From positions 2,480,001 through 2,544,000 of the forward strand of contig NZ_CP114882.2 of assembly GCF_027474525.2 (NCBI RefSeq): 64,000 nucleotides of DNA. Direction: 5' to 3'. The notes under the pieces were generated by a model. It was not told the DNA's origin, did no database searches, and saw only the letters and a program-made list of their open reading frames with translations. Positions 26,653 through 37,257 of the stretch are shown piece after piece (position 1 is the first letter of the stretch; every line of letters begins with the position of its first letter). The stretch comes from Flavobacterium lacustre. Lineage in GTDB: Bacteria; Bacteroidota; Bacteroidia; Flavobacteriales; Flavobacteriaceae. The position numbers were made by a program, and so were the translations under genes.

Positions 26653-28629
26653 ATGAATTTTGACAGAAAAAATCTTAGCGACGAGAAATTATTAGATTTA
26701 TACAAAAGACTCCTTAAACCAAGGCTTATAGAGGAAAAAATGTTGATACTGATTCGTCAGGGAAAAGTATCTAAATGGTTTTCTGGTATCGGTCAAGAAG
26801 CAATTTCTGTTGGTGTTACAGCCGTTTTAGATTCAGATGAATATATTTTGCCAATGCATCGAAACTTGGCTGTATTTACAGGACGAAATATTCCTTTGTA
26901 CCGTCTTTTTTCGCAATGGCAAGGCAAAGCCAATGGTTTTACCAAAGGACGCGATCGCAGTTTTCATTTTGGAACCCAACAATATAAAATCATTGGGATG
27001 ATTTCCCATTTGGGACCGCAATTAGGCGTTGCTGACGGAATTGCATTAGCCAATAAATTGCAGAAAAATGGCAAAATAACAGCGGTTTTCACAGGAGAAG
27101 GCGCAACAAGCGAAGGTGATTTTCATGAAGCTTTGAATATTGCTTCAGTTTGGGAGTTACCGGTTATGTTCGTAATAGAAAATAATGGATATGGACTTTC
27201 GACGCCCACAAATGAGCAATACCGTTGTGAAAATCTGGCCGACAAAGGAATAGGCTACGGAATAGAAAGTCATATAATTGATGGAAATAATATTCTGGAA
27301 GTATATCATTTATTGTCAGAATTAAAAGCTTCAATGATCGAAAAACCGCGTCCAGTTTTATTAGAATTTAAAACCTTTAGAATGCGTGGTCACGAAGAGG
27401 CGAGTGGTACTAAATATGTTCCGCAAGAGCTTATGGACATGTGGGCTATAAAAGATCCAGTGAATAATTACTTCAATTATTTAACCGAAAACGGAATTCT
27501 TACTGCCGAATTTGATTTGGCTTTACGAACAGAAATTAAAAAGGAAATTGATGAAAGTTTGGCTTTGGCCAATGAAGAACCTGAAATCGAGGCTTCTTAC
27601 AATGAAGAATTGAATGATGTATACAAACCATTTAAATTTGAGTTAGTTAAGCCAAATTCAGTCTCAGAAAATATCCGTTTAATAGACGCTATTTCTACCA
27701 GTTTGAAACAATCAATGGAGCGTCATGAAAACCTGGTTATTATGGGGCAAGATATCGCAGAATATGGTGGTGCTTTCAAAATCACAGATGGTTTTGTGGC
27801 ACAGTTTGGTAAAGAACGTGTTCGCAATACGCCAATTTGTGAGAGCGCAGTCGTTTCGGCAGGAATGGGTTTGTCTATCAATGGATACAAAGCAATTGTT
27901 GAAATGCAGTTTGCTGATTTTGTTTCTACAGGTTTTAATCCAATAGTCAATTTATTAGCTAAATCACATTATCGTTGGTTAGAAAAAGCCGATGTTGTGG
28001 TTCGGATGCCTTGTGGTGGCGGAACGCAAGCGGGGCCTTTTCATTCACAGACAAATGAAGCTTGGTTTACCAAAACGCCAGGTTTAAAAGTCGTTTATCC
28101 GGCATTTCCTTATGATGCTAAAGGCTTGTTGAATTCGGCTATTAATGATCCAAATCCAGTATTGTTTTTTGAACACAAACAATTGTACCGAAGCATTTAT
28201 CAAGATGTTCCAACCGATTATTATACTTTACCATTAGGGAAAGCAGCTTTGTTGAAAGAAGGAAACGATGTTACAATTATATCTTTTGGGGCGGCAGTGC
28301 ATTGGGCTTTAGAAACTTTGGAAAAAAATACTGAAATTTCAGCTGATTTACTTGATTTGAGAACTTTACAACCATTAGACACCGAAGCCATTTTTGTCTC
28401 GGTTAAGAAAACAGGAAGAGCAATTATTTATCAGGAAGACTCTATGTTTGGTGGTGTTGCCAGTGATATTTCGGCATTAATTATGGAAAACTGTTTTCAA
28501 TATCTTGATGCGCCTGTAAAACGTGTAGCCAGTTTAGACAGTCCGATTCCTTTTACAAAAGCACTGGAAGACCAGTATTTGCCGAAGGGCAGGTTTGAAA
28601 AAGCACTTATTGATTTAATTGCCTATTGA
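26653..28629 (+). CDS. 2-oxoacid dehydrogenase E1, fused alpha and beta subunits
   Basis: 658 residues from the ATG at 26653, starting MNFDRKNLSD. Residues ~1-310 are E1 alpha, with the thiamine-diphosphate motif GEGATSEGDFHEALNIASV ending in NNGYGLSTP (GEG in place of GDG). Residues ~335-658 are E1 beta: MGQDIAEYGGAFKIT, then TPICESAVVSAGMGLS and PCGGGTQAGPFHSQTNEAWF. The fusion of subunits that are separate in most bacteria is typical of Bacteroidetes. The likely substrate is a branched-chain 2-oxoacid. No E2 or E3 gene is nearby. Confidence 0.88.
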   Translation: MNFDRKNLSDEKLLDLYKRLLKPRLIEEKMLILIRQGKVSKWFSGIGQEAISVGVTAVLDSDEYILPMHRNLAVFTGRNIPLYRLFSQWQGKANGFTKGRDRSFHFGTQQYKIIGMISHLGPQLGVADGIALANKLQKNGKITAVFTGEGATSEGDFHEALNIASVWELPVMFVIENNGYGLSTPTNEQYRCENLADKGIGYGIESHIIDGNNILEVYHLLSELKASMIEKPRPVLLEFKTFRMRGHEEASGTKYVPQELMDMWAIKDPVNNYFNYLTENGILTAEFDLALRTEIKKEIDESLALANEEPEIEASYNEELNDVYKPFKFELVKPNSVSENIRLIDAISTSLKQSMERHENLVIMGQDIAEYGGAFKITDGFVAQFGKERVRNTPICESAVVSAGMGLSINGYKAIVEMQFADFVSTGFNPIVNLLAKSHYRWLEKADVVVRMPCGGGTQAGPFHSQTNEAWFTKTPGLKVVYPAFPYDAKGLLNSAINDPNPVLFFEHKQLYRSIYQDVPTDYYTLPLGKAALLKEGNDVTIISFGAAVHWALETLEKNTEISADLLDLRTLQPLDTEAIFVSVKKTGRAIIYQEDSMFGGVASDISALIMENCFQYLDAPVKRVASLDSPIPFTKALEDQYLPKGRFEKALIDLIAY

Positions 28630-28715
28630 ATAAAAATAGTTGTATTGCAATTTGGGTTTTATAGTTTCATAATTTAATTTTGGAAAATTATTTTTATAAC
28701 ATTACTCCATCCGGA

Positions 28716-28937
28716 ATGAAACCTTTAAGAGAAAAGTTACTGATAAAAGACGCCACAATCAATAAAGTACAGTTTGATACCGAATGGTTTTACAAGTTAG
28801 ACGATATGGCTTTTTATTTAAAGGAAGATTTGTCTGAAGTTGAATTTGTTTATTTATCAATGCTGATTGAAGGTGAAAAAGAAGTTGTAAAATGTGCCAC
28901 ATTTGAAGATATTATAAGAGGCCGAAAAGAATTATAA
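28716..28937 (+). CDS. Small hypothetical protein
   Basis: 73 residues from the ATG at 28716 (MKPLREKLLIKDA). A TTG at 28680 would add 12 residues, but it overlaps a TAATTTTG -7 element (28675-28682), so the ATG is preferred. The text KVQFDTEWFYKLDDMAFYL followed by KEDLSEVEFVYL suggests a small mixed fold faintly like the N-terminal BRO domain (a Trp-Phe then Asp-Asp pattern). That resemblance is weak and no function is assigned. It is followed by a shared terminator. Confidence 0.7.
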   Translation: MKPLREKLLIKDATINKVQFDTEWFYKLDDMAFYLKEDLSEVEFVYLSMLIEGEKEVVKCATFEDIIRGRKEL

Positions 28938-28940
28938 ATA

Positions 28941-28970
28941 AAAAAGGAGACAAAAAATTGTCTCCTTTTT
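28941..28970. terminator. Bidirectional terminator
   Basis: GGAGACAA/TTGTCTCC stem with an A run before and a T run after, between the convergent genes ending at 28937 and 28982. Confidence 0.85.
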
Positions 28971-28981
28971 TATGCAAAATC

Positions 28982-30526
28982 TTACCGATTACTCAGCTTT
29001 GCTTTTTCCTTGATTATATCACTAATTTTTCGGTTTTCAATTTTGCTTTCGAGCCAAGAGATAATATCCAAGTATAAAAACGCTCTTTTTTCATACGTGT
29101 TTTTTTCTAATTCGATAAAACGTTCTTTCATTTTAACGAATTCTTTCTTGATATCGCTTGGATAAATTGAATTTAAATTTTTCATAAACCGAATGATTTC
29201 TTTCTGCACTTCATGCAAATCATTCATTTTCAGTAAGAATTTATACGTATTCTTTAATTGGTTTTCTAAATAATAGTCTTTCCCCAATTCGTAATGAGCA
29301 ATCAAACACAAAATGCGGGCAAAACACATTAAATCTTCTCGCATGGAGAGATTTTTGTTGTTTATTATTTTTTCTAAATAGAATATGGTTTCTTCGTATT
29401 TTTCGTTTCCAAAATAAATACAGGCAATTTTGTAAAAAAACATCATCTCGTGATGCTCATCAAGATGCTCATTATGTATTTTCAGTTTGTTTAAAACTTC
29501 CGGAATCAGGTATTCGCTTTCGGCAAAAGTTCCTTCAAGAATGTGGTAGTTTAATTTGTTATTATACAAATACAAAAATGATAACGAAGCGATATTATCA
29601 TTTACCGGAAATCGGGGGTCGTTGATGGTTTCTTCTAATAAAACTAAATATTTCTTGAAATTCGATTTGTATTTCAGCATAAATAAAGATTCTAACAGGT
29701 ATTGATTTCCTTTAAGGAAAAACACCGGATTTAGAAAAATCATGTTGGGGTTATCATAAAAAAGAGTTACCCATTTATATGCATATTTATAGCTGGCCAA
29801 AAAGTCCTGCACCAAAAAACTATGCCACAAATTAGCGTTATAGAACCAATATTTTTCTCGAAAGCCAAATTTATTCTCATCGAATTTGGCAATGTGTTTG
29901 TTGAAATATTCGTCAATATATTTGTATTCTTCATCACTTTTTACATAGCCCGTTTTGAGCATAATGCCATATAATTGCAGTGATAAATTTGATAATTTAC
30001 TCGAAATGGTGTTGCGATAATTGAGTTCTTTGGCCTGAATAACTAATTCATCCGCGCGCCCTTGAATACTTCGGGTGATGTATTGCGATTCGATTAGTTT
30101 TTCGAATTCAACAATCTCATAAGCCATTAGCTTTTCGTCATTTTCCAAAGCCAGGATTTTAGTTTTATCTAGTATTTTTAAACTTTGTTTATAAAGTCCT
30201 TTATTGTAGAGTATTGCGGCAAAATCAATTTGTTCCCGTAGTTGATATCGTATGTTTTGACTTGGAATATTCAAACGGATACTTACCAATATTTGTTTGT
30301 ATAAATAGGATTTCAGGTTCGATAATTGCACTTTTTTGATAATACCACTTTTCAAAATAATTTTCTCATCATAGACTTCGGATTTGTCTAAAATGTTGAA
30401 TAATTCTATAAATTTTGTATTTGAACTCGTTTCTAATCGGCTTGCAAAAATCTTGAATTGTCTTTTTTCAGATTTTGAAAGTGATTTAATCAGTACAAAT
30501 AAGAAATCTTTTTGATGGTTAGCCAT
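28982..30526 (-). CDS. Large helical hypothetical protein (TPR-like)
   Basis: 514 residues, almost wholly alpha-helical by composition, with repeated aromatic/Ala pairs spaced like TPR helices (AAILYNKGLYKQSLKILDK; KIACIYFGNEKYEETIFYLEK). No signal peptide or membrane span. I do not recognise a named family. TPR arrays usually hold protein partners. It is monocistronic and divergent from leuA across a 147-base gap. Confidence 0.75.
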   Translation of the reverse strand: MANHQKDFLFVLIKSLSKSEKRQFKIFASRLETSSNTKFIELFNILDKSEVYDEKIILKSGIIKKVQLSNLKSYLYKQILVSIRLNIPSQNIRYQLREQIDFAAILYNKGLYKQSLKILDKTKILALENDEKLMAYEIVEFEKLIESQYITRSIQGRADELVIQAKELNYRNTISSKLSNLSLQLYGIMLKTGYVKSDEEYKYIDEYFNKHIAKFDENKFGFREKYWFYNANLWHSFLVQDFLASYKYAYKWVTLFYDNPNMIFLNPVFFLKGNQYLLESLFMLKYKSNFKKYLVLLEETINDPRFPVNDNIASLSFLYLYNNKLNYHILEGTFAESEYLIPEVLNKLKIHNEHLDEHHEMMFFYKIACIYFGNEKYEETIFYLEKIINNKNLSMREDLMCFARILCLIAHYELGKDYYLENQLKNTYKFLLKMNDLHEVQKEIIRFMKNLNSIYPSDIKKEFVKMKERFIELEKNTYEKRAFLYLDIISWLESKIENRKISDIIKEKAKLSNR

Positions 30527-30673
30527 TGTAAAATAAATCGTTGTAAATCGTTGTTTATTAGTGTTTTATAAGTTTTTTGTATGCCTTATAAGCAGTATAT
30601 TCCATTAAAATGGTTTTTGTAATACAGTAATGAAATCTATTTTTGTTTAGAGATGTGAAATTACATTAAATAA

Positions 30674-31855
<1,182 letters not shown>

Positions 31856-31910
31856 TTCGGTTTTTAAAGTATAAGTTTTAGTATAAAATCATATTAAAAA
31901 AACAACAATC

Positions 31911-33026
31911 ATGAACTTAAAAATAGCAGTACTTTCGGGAGATGGGATAGGACCAGAGGTTATTTTGCAAGCAAAAAAAGCTTTGTATGCGATAGGAGTA
32001 GTGTATGATCATGAGTTTGTTTTTGAAGATGCGCTGATTGGTGCTATTGCTATCGAAAAAACAGGAAATCCGTTACCGGAACAAACTTTAAATCTTTGTT
32101 TGAACACGCATGCAGTTTTGTTTGGAGCCATTGGTGATCCAATGTATGATAACGATCCAACTGCTAAAATTCGTCCAGAATTAGGCTTGTTGAAACTAAG
32201 AAAAGAATTGGGTTTATTTGCTAATATTAGACCAATCAAAGCGTATCCTAAATTAATGGATTCTTCTCCAATAAAGAAAGAAGTTTTACAAGGAACTGAT
32301 TTTATAGTTTATAGAGAATTGAATGGCGGAATGTATTTTGGTGACAAAACCACAAATGAAGAAGGAACATATGCTTCTGATTTGTGTGAATATAATGAAG
32401 AAGAAATTACAAAAATTACCCATTTAGCTTTCAAAGCAGCACAAGGTAGACGTAAGAAAGTTACCTTAGTTGATAAAGCTAATGTATTAGAAACATCTCG
32501 GTTGTGGAGAAAAGTAGTTACTAATATTGCTAAAGAATATCCGGATGTTACGTTAAACTTCTTGTATGTTGACAATGCGGCAATGCAAATTATTTCGAAT
32601 CCAAGACAGTTTGACATTTTATTAACCGATAATCTTTTTGGAGATATTCTTTCTGACGAAGCGAGCGTTATTTCGGGTTCTATTGGGTTAATGGCTTCGG
32701 CATCTTTAGGAGAAAAACATTCTCTTTTTGAGCCAATTCACGGTTGTTACACAGAGGCAAAAGATAAAAATATTGCAAATCCAATTGCAGCAATACTTTC
32801 GGTGGCGTTGTTGCTAGAGCATTTTGGACTTACAACAGAATCTAAAAAAGTTATTAAAGCTGTAGAAAGAGCTATTATTACTCAAGTGGTTACTGTAGAT
32901 TTAAAAGTAAATTCACAATTTGGAACGAATGAAGTGGGTGATTTTATTTCAAATTATATAATGAACGAAGGTGATTTATATTTTAAAAAGGATTTTGTTC
33001 AAATAGGACAATCGACTATTGTTTAA
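31911..33026 (+). CDS. leuB: 3-isopropylmalate dehydrogenase
   Basis: 371 residues, normal length. Seen: VLSGDGIGPEV at the start, RPELGLLKLRKELGLFANIRP (substrate Arg residues), YRELNGGMYFGD, and DNLFGDILSDEASVISGSIG and FEPIHG (metal and NAD sites). It oxidises 3-isopropylmalate to the leucine precursor. It lies 55 bases after leuA. The isomerase genes leuC and leuD, often found beside these, are not in the window. Confidence 0.94.
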   Translation: MNLKIAVLSGDGIGPEVILQAKKALYAIGVVYDHEFVFEDALIGAIAIEKTGNPLPEQTLNLCLNTHAVLFGAIGDPMYDNDPTAKIRPELGLLKLRKELGLFANIRPIKAYPKLMDSSPIKKEVLQGTDFIVYRELNGGMYFGDKTTNEEGTYASDLCEYNEEEITKITHLAFKAAQGRRKKVTLVDKANVLETSRLWRKVVTNIAKEYPDVTLNFLYVDNAAMQIISNPRQFDILLTDNLFGDILSDEASVISGSIGLMASASLGEKHSLFEPIHGCYTEAKDKNIANPIAAILSVALLLEHFGLTTESKKVIKAVERAIITQVVTVDLKVNSQFGTNEVGDFISNYIMNEGDLYFKKDFVQIGQSTIV

Positions 33027-33076
33027 AATAGTTAAAAAGCATTTATAATTGAATGCCAAAATAATGAGATTATGTT

Positions 33077-33106
33077 TTTGTAGTGGTATTAGTTTTTATA
33101 CTTTTA
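33077..33106 (+). promoter_or_regulatory. Promoter of the ilv leader
   Basis: TTTG at 33077-33080, 18 bases, then TACTTTTA at 33099-33106 (one base off TAnnTTTG). It lies ~20 bases before the leader peptide, so the ilv genes have their own start of transcription behind leuB. Confidence 0.6.
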
Positions 33107-33125
33107 CACCACAATTAAACCAAAA

Positions 33126-33200
33126 ATGCTAATCTCAAATATTATTTCTTCAATTATTAATGTCAGTGTGGTTATCACATGTGCAGGGGAAATGGTATAG
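33126..33200 (+). CDS. Branched-chain amino-acid leader peptide (attenuation)
   Basis: A 24-codon frame beginning MLISNIISSIINV, then SVVIT, and ending GEMV. It has six Ile, four Val and one Leu, including Ile-Ile twice and Val-Val-Ile. That is the composition of a ribosome-stalling leader such as the ilv leaders of enterobacteria. It sits between a promoter and a strong terminator hairpin, and ilvD follows. The peptide itself likely has no function. No homology search was made; the call rests on composition and layout. Confidence 0.8.
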   Translation: MLISNIISSIINVSVVITCAGEMV

Positions 33201-33220
33201 ATATAATTAAAAAATATTTA

Positions 33221-33254
33221 AAACCTCCCAAATCAATTTGGGAGGTTTTTTTTT
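33221..33254 (+). terminator. Attenuator terminator upstream of ilvD
   Basis: A perfect 13-base inverted repeat AAACCTCCCAAAT/ATTTGGGAGGTTT followed by nine T, 34 bases before ilvD. It lies in front of an operon, not behind one, which is expected for attenuation. GGGG at 33187-33190 could pair with the CCC of the first arm as part of an antiterminator; this was not folded. Confidence 0.85.
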
Positions 33255-33287
33255 AGAAAGAATTTAAAACATACAAACATAAATACA

Positions 33288-34961
33288 ATGGAATTAAATA
33301 AATACAGCAAAACCATAACACAAGACCAAACTCAACCTGCGGCACAAGCAATGCTTTATGGAATTGGATTAACAGAAGAGGATTTAAATAAAGCGCAAGT
33401 AGGAATTGTCAGCATGGGTTACGAAGGAAATACATGTAACATGCACTTGAATGATCTTGCCAAAGATGTCAAGCAAGGTGTTTGGGACGCGGATTTAGTT
33501 GGATTGATTTTTAATACTATTGGAGTAAGCGACGGAATTTCAAATGGAACTGAAGGAATGCGTTTTTCATTGGTTTCTCGCGATGTAATTGCTGATTCTA
33601 TCGAAACAGTTATGGGAGCACAATGGTATGATGGTTTAATTGCCGTTCCAGGTTGTGATAAAAATATGCCTGGAGCATTAATCGCAATGGGGAGAGTAAA
33701 TCGTCCTTCTATTATGGTTTATGGAGGAACAATCAATTCCGGAAGATGGAAAGGGGAACACCTGAACATTGTATCTGCTTTTGAAGCATTGGGAAAAAAA
33801 TTCCAAAAAACTATTTCTGACGAAGATTTTAAAGGAGTTATAAAAAATTCTTGCCCTGGTCCGGGAGCTTGCGGTGGAATGTATACAGCCAATACAATGT
33901 CATCTGCCATTGAAGCATTGGGAATGAGTTTGCCTTATAGTTCCTCAAACCCGGCTTTGAGTGAAGACAAAAAACAAGAATGTGTTGATGCCGGTAAAGC
34001 CATCAGAATATTATTGGAAAAAGACATCAAGCCTAGAGATATTATGACTCGTAAAGCTTTTGAAAATGCCATTACAATTGTTGCCGTTTTAGGAGGTTCT
34101 ACCAATGCAGTTATGCATTTAATTGCTATGGCGCATGCAGTAGATATCGAGATTACATTGAAAGATTTTCAAGAGATAAGTGATAAAACACCTGTACTTG
34201 CCGACTTGAAACCAAGTGGTAAATATATGATGGAAGATTTACATGCTGTTGGAGGTGTTCCTGCGGTAATGAAATATTTATTGAAAGAAGGATATATTCA
34301 TGGAGAATGTTTGACTGTAACCGGAAAAACAATCGCTGAAAATTTAGCTAATGTTCCTGATTTACAAGATGGTCAAGAAGTAATTCATGAAATTCAAAAA
34401 GCTTTAAAATCAACTGGAAATATTCAAATTTTATACGGAAACTTAGCTTCAGAAGGATGTGTGGCTAAAATTAGCGGAAAAGAAGGAGAATATTTTGAAG
34501 GACCTGCTGTTGTTTTCGAAAGTGAATTTACAGTTATTCCAGGAATTCAAAGTGGTTTAGTAAAACCAGGCGATGTAGTCGTCATCAGGTATTGTGGTCC
34601 AAAAGGTGGTCCGGGAATGCCTGAAATGTTAAAACCAACATCTGCTATTATGGGAGCTGGATTAGGAAGTAGTGTTGCTTTGATTACAGATGGTAGATTC
34701 TCTGGAGGTTCACATGGTTTTGTGGTAGGACACGTAACGCCAGAAGCTTATGACGGAGGTGGTTTAGCATTTGTTGAAGATGGTGATTTAATTACTATTG
34801 ATGCTGTTAAAAACACCATTAATTTGAAAATATCTGATGAAGAATTCGCTAAAAGAAAAGCAGCTTGGGTTCAACCGGCTTTGAAAGCGACAAAAGGGGT
34901 TTTATTGAAATATGCAAGATCGGTCTCCAGTGCTTCAACAGGATGTGTGACCGACAAGTAA
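33288..34961 (+). CDS. ilvD: Dihydroxy-acid dehydratase
   Basis: 557 residues, normal length. Iron-sulfur Cys motifs are [12 protein letters not shown] and [17 protein letters not shown]. The C-terminal domain has GGPGMPEML and [16 protein letters not shown]. It dehydrates dihydroxy-isovalerate and -methylvalerate to the 2-oxoacids of valine and isoleucine. It is first in ilvD-ilvB-ilvN-ilvC and preceded by the leader peptide and attenuator. Confidence 0.96.
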   Translation: MELNKYSKTITQDQTQPAAQAMLYGIGLTEEDLNKAQVGIVSMGYEGNTCNMHLNDLAKDVKQGVWDADLVGLIFNTIGVSDGISNGTEGMRFSLVSRDVIADSIETVMGAQWYDGLIAVPGCDKNMPGALIAMGRVNRPSIMVYGGTINSGRWKGEHLNIVSAFEALGKKFQKTISDEDFKGVIKNSCPGPGACGGMYTANTMSSAIEALGMSLPYSSSNPALSEDKKQECVDAGKAIRILLEKDIKPRDIMTRKAFENAITIVAVLGGSTNAVMHLIAMAHAVDIEITLKDFQEISDKTPVLADLKPSGKYMMEDLHAVGGVPAVMKYLLKEGYIHGECLTVTGKTIAENLANVPDLQDGQEVIHEIQKALKSTGNIQILYGNLASEGCVAKISGKEGEYFEGPAVVFESEFTVIPGIQSGLVKPGDVVVIRYCGPKGGPGMPEMLKPTSAIMGAGLGSSVALITDGRFSGGSHGFVVGHVTPEAYDGGGLAFVEDGDLITIDAVKNTINLKISDEEFAKRKAAWVQPALKATKGVLLKYARSVSSASTGCVTDK

Positions 34962-35018
34962 TTTCAAAAATCAATGTCAATGCTATTGCAAAATTGACAT
35001 TAGCTTAAATAACAAATA

Positions 35019-36713
35019 ATGAAAAATAATAAAATATCAGGTGCTGAAGCAATTATCAGATGCTTACTAGCAGAAGGAGTAGATTTGGTTTATGGATATC
35101 CCGGAGGTGCTATAATGCCAGTTTATGACGAATTATATAAATTTAAAGATGAATTGCATCATGTATTAGTTCGTCACGAACAAGGTGCTACTCATGCTGC
35201 TCAAGGTTTTGCCAGAGCTACAGGAAAAGTAGGCGTTGCCATTGCAACGTCGGGTCCGGGAGCAACAAATTTGGTCACAGGAATTGCAGATGCTCAAATA
35301 GATTCTACTCCAATGGTTTGTATAACAGGACAGGTTGGGAAACATTTATTGGGTTCAGATGCGTTTCAGGAAACGGATATTATCGGGATTTCGACACCGG
35401 TTACCAAATGGAATTATCAAATTACTGAAGCTCATGAAATTCCTGAAATTATTGCAAAAGCGTTCTTTATTGCGCGCTCAGGTCGTCCAGGTCCAGTATT
35501 GATTGATATTACCAAAAATGCTCAATTCGATGAAATTGAATTTAGCTATAAAAAATGCACCAGCATTAGAAGTTACAATCCGAAGCCAACGCTAAATCTT
35601 GAAAAAGTGGCAGAAGCGGCAGCATTAATTAATAATGCTAAAAAACCATATATCATTTTTGGACAAGGAATTATTCTTGGGGAAGCCGAAGAACAATTAA
35701 AAGCATTAGTAGAAAAATCAGGAATTCCGGCAGCTTGGACTATTTTAGGACTTTCGGCTTTGCCAACAGATCATCCGCTAAATGTGGGTATGTTAGGAAT
35801 GCACGGGAATTACGGACCTAATTTATTGACTAACGAATGTGATGTTTTGATAGCACTCGGAATGCGTTTTGATGACCGTGTAACCGGAAATCTGGCTACG
35901 TATGCGAAACAAGCCAAAGTGATTCATTTTGAAATTGATCCGGCCGAAATTGATAAAAATGTAAAAACAACAGTAGCTGTTTTGGCAGATGTTAAAGAAT
36001 CATTGAATGCGTTGCTTCCGCTTATCGAAAGTAAAACACATGAATCTTGGCACAACGAATTCAAAGAAAAATACAAAATAGAATTAGATGCAGTTATCAA
36101 CGAGGAATTAAAACCAACAAACGGTGGAATTTCTATGGGAGAAACTATCGAAATGATTAACAAACACTCGAATGGGGATGCGATAATGGTTTCGGACGTA
36201 GGACAACACCAGATGTTTACTTGTCGATACTCTAAATTTAATTCCACTAAAAGTAACATTACTTCCGGAGGTTTAGGAACTATGGGATTTGCTTTACCAG
36301 CAGCTATCGGTGCTAAAATGGGAATGCCGGATCGTGAAGTGGTTGCTATCATTGGCGATGGAGGTTTTCAAATGACAATTCAAGAATTGGGAACTATTTT
36401 TCAAACTAAAGTTCCAGTGAAAATTGTGGTCTTGAATAATGAGTTTTTAGGAATGGTACGTCAATGGCAACAGTTGTTTTTTGACAAAAGATATGCATCT
36501 ACTGAGATGATCAATCCAAACTTTATAGCGATTGCCGAAGGGTATTATATCAAATCTAAAAAAGTGACCAAAAGAGAAGATTTAGATGCTGCAGTAGCTG
36601 AAATGATGGCTTCAAAAGAATCATATTTCCTTGAAGTTATGGTTGAAAAAGAAAACAATGTATTCCCAATGATTCCAACAGGAGCTTCGGTTTCGGATAT
36701 GCGATTAAGTTAA
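35019..36713 (+). CDS. ilvB: Acetolactate synthase, large subunit
   Basis: 564 residues. Thiamine-diphosphate enzyme with the catalytic Glu in VRHEQGATHAAQGFARATGK. FAD- and ThDP-binding domains follow, including IGDGGFQMTIQEL and LNNEFLGMVRQWQQLFF. It joins two pyruvates, or pyruvate and 2-oxobutyrate. It is followed after 4 bases by its small subunit. Confidence 0.95.
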   Translation: MKNNKISGAEAIIRCLLAEGVDLVYGYPGGAIMPVYDELYKFKDELHHVLVRHEQGATHAAQGFARATGKVGVAIATSGPGATNLVTGIADAQIDSTPMVCITGQVGKHLLGSDAFQETDIIGISTPVTKWNYQITEAHEIPEIIAKAFFIARSGRPGPVLIDITKNAQFDEIEFSYKKCTSIRSYNPKPTLNLEKVAEAAALINNAKKPYIIFGQGIILGEAEEQLKALVEKSGIPAAWTILGLSALPTDHPLNVGMLGMHGNYGPNLLTNECDVLIALGMRFDDRVTGNLATYAKQAKVIHFEIDPAEIDKNVKTTVAVLADVKESLNALLPLIESKTHESWHNEFKEKYKIELDAVINEELKPTNGGISMGETIEMINKHSNGDAIMVSDVGQHQMFTCRYSKFNSTKSNITSGGLGTMGFALPAAIGAKMGMPDREVVAIIGDGGFQMTIQELGTIFQTKVPVKIVVLNNEFLGMVRQWQQLFFDKRYASTEMINPNFIAIAEGYYIKSKKVTKREDLDAAVAEMMASKESYFLEVMVEKENNVFPMIPTGASVSDMRLS

Positions 36714-36717
36714 TATT

Positions 36718-37242
36718 ATGGAAAATAAAACATTCACCATTTCTGTTTATTCAGAAAACAACGTTGGCTTATTAAACAGAATATCAGGAATATTCTTGAA
36801 ACGCCATATCAATATTTTGAGTTTAAATGTATCCGAATCTGAAATCGAAAATGTTTCGAGATTCATCATTGTGGTAGATACCACTGAAAAATGGGTACAA
36901 AACATTGTGGGTCAAATCGAAAAGCAAATCGAAGTCATCAAAGCATTTTATCATATTGATGAAGAAACGATTTTTTTGGAAAGTGCAATATTCAAAATAG
37001 AATCCAGCTTATTATTTGACGAAAGACAAATTCAAAATATCATCAAAGAAAGCCATTCAGAAATCGTAACGGTTTCCAGAGACTTTTTTGTGATATCAAA
37101 ATCAGGAAGACGTTCCGAAATAGACGAATTACACTCCAAATTAAAACCTTTCGGAATCATGCAGTTTGTGCGTTCAGGAAGAATATCGGTTTCTAAATCA
37201 AAAATGGAAATCTCATCATTATTAGAAGAATTAAAATCATAA
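36718..37242 (+). CDS. ilvN: Acetolactate synthase, small (regulatory) subunit
   Basis: 174 residues, the usual size. The N-terminal ACT domain (FTISVYSENNVGLLNRISG, then FLKRHINILSLNVS) is the valine-binding regulatory part. A C-terminal ACT-like domain follows (DFFVISKSGRRSEIDELHSKL). It binds IlvB and gives feedback control. The 4-base spacing to ilvB suggests coupled translation. Confidence 0.93.
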   Translation: MENKTFTISVYSENNVGLLNRISGIFLKRHINILSLNVSESEIENVSRFIIVVDTTEKWVQNIVGQIEKQIEVIKAFYHIDEETIFLESAIFKIESSLLFDERQIQNIIKESHSEIVTVSRDFFVISKSGRRSEIDELHSKLKPFGIMQFVRSGRISVSKSKMEISSLLEELKS

Positions 37243-37257
37243 ATTAAATATTAGAAA

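Noticed and set aside
33027..33076. Intrinsic terminator directly after leuB (GCATT/AATGC hairpin)
   Set aside because: The stem is only five bases and has no T run, so readthrough from leuAB into the ilv leader remains possible.
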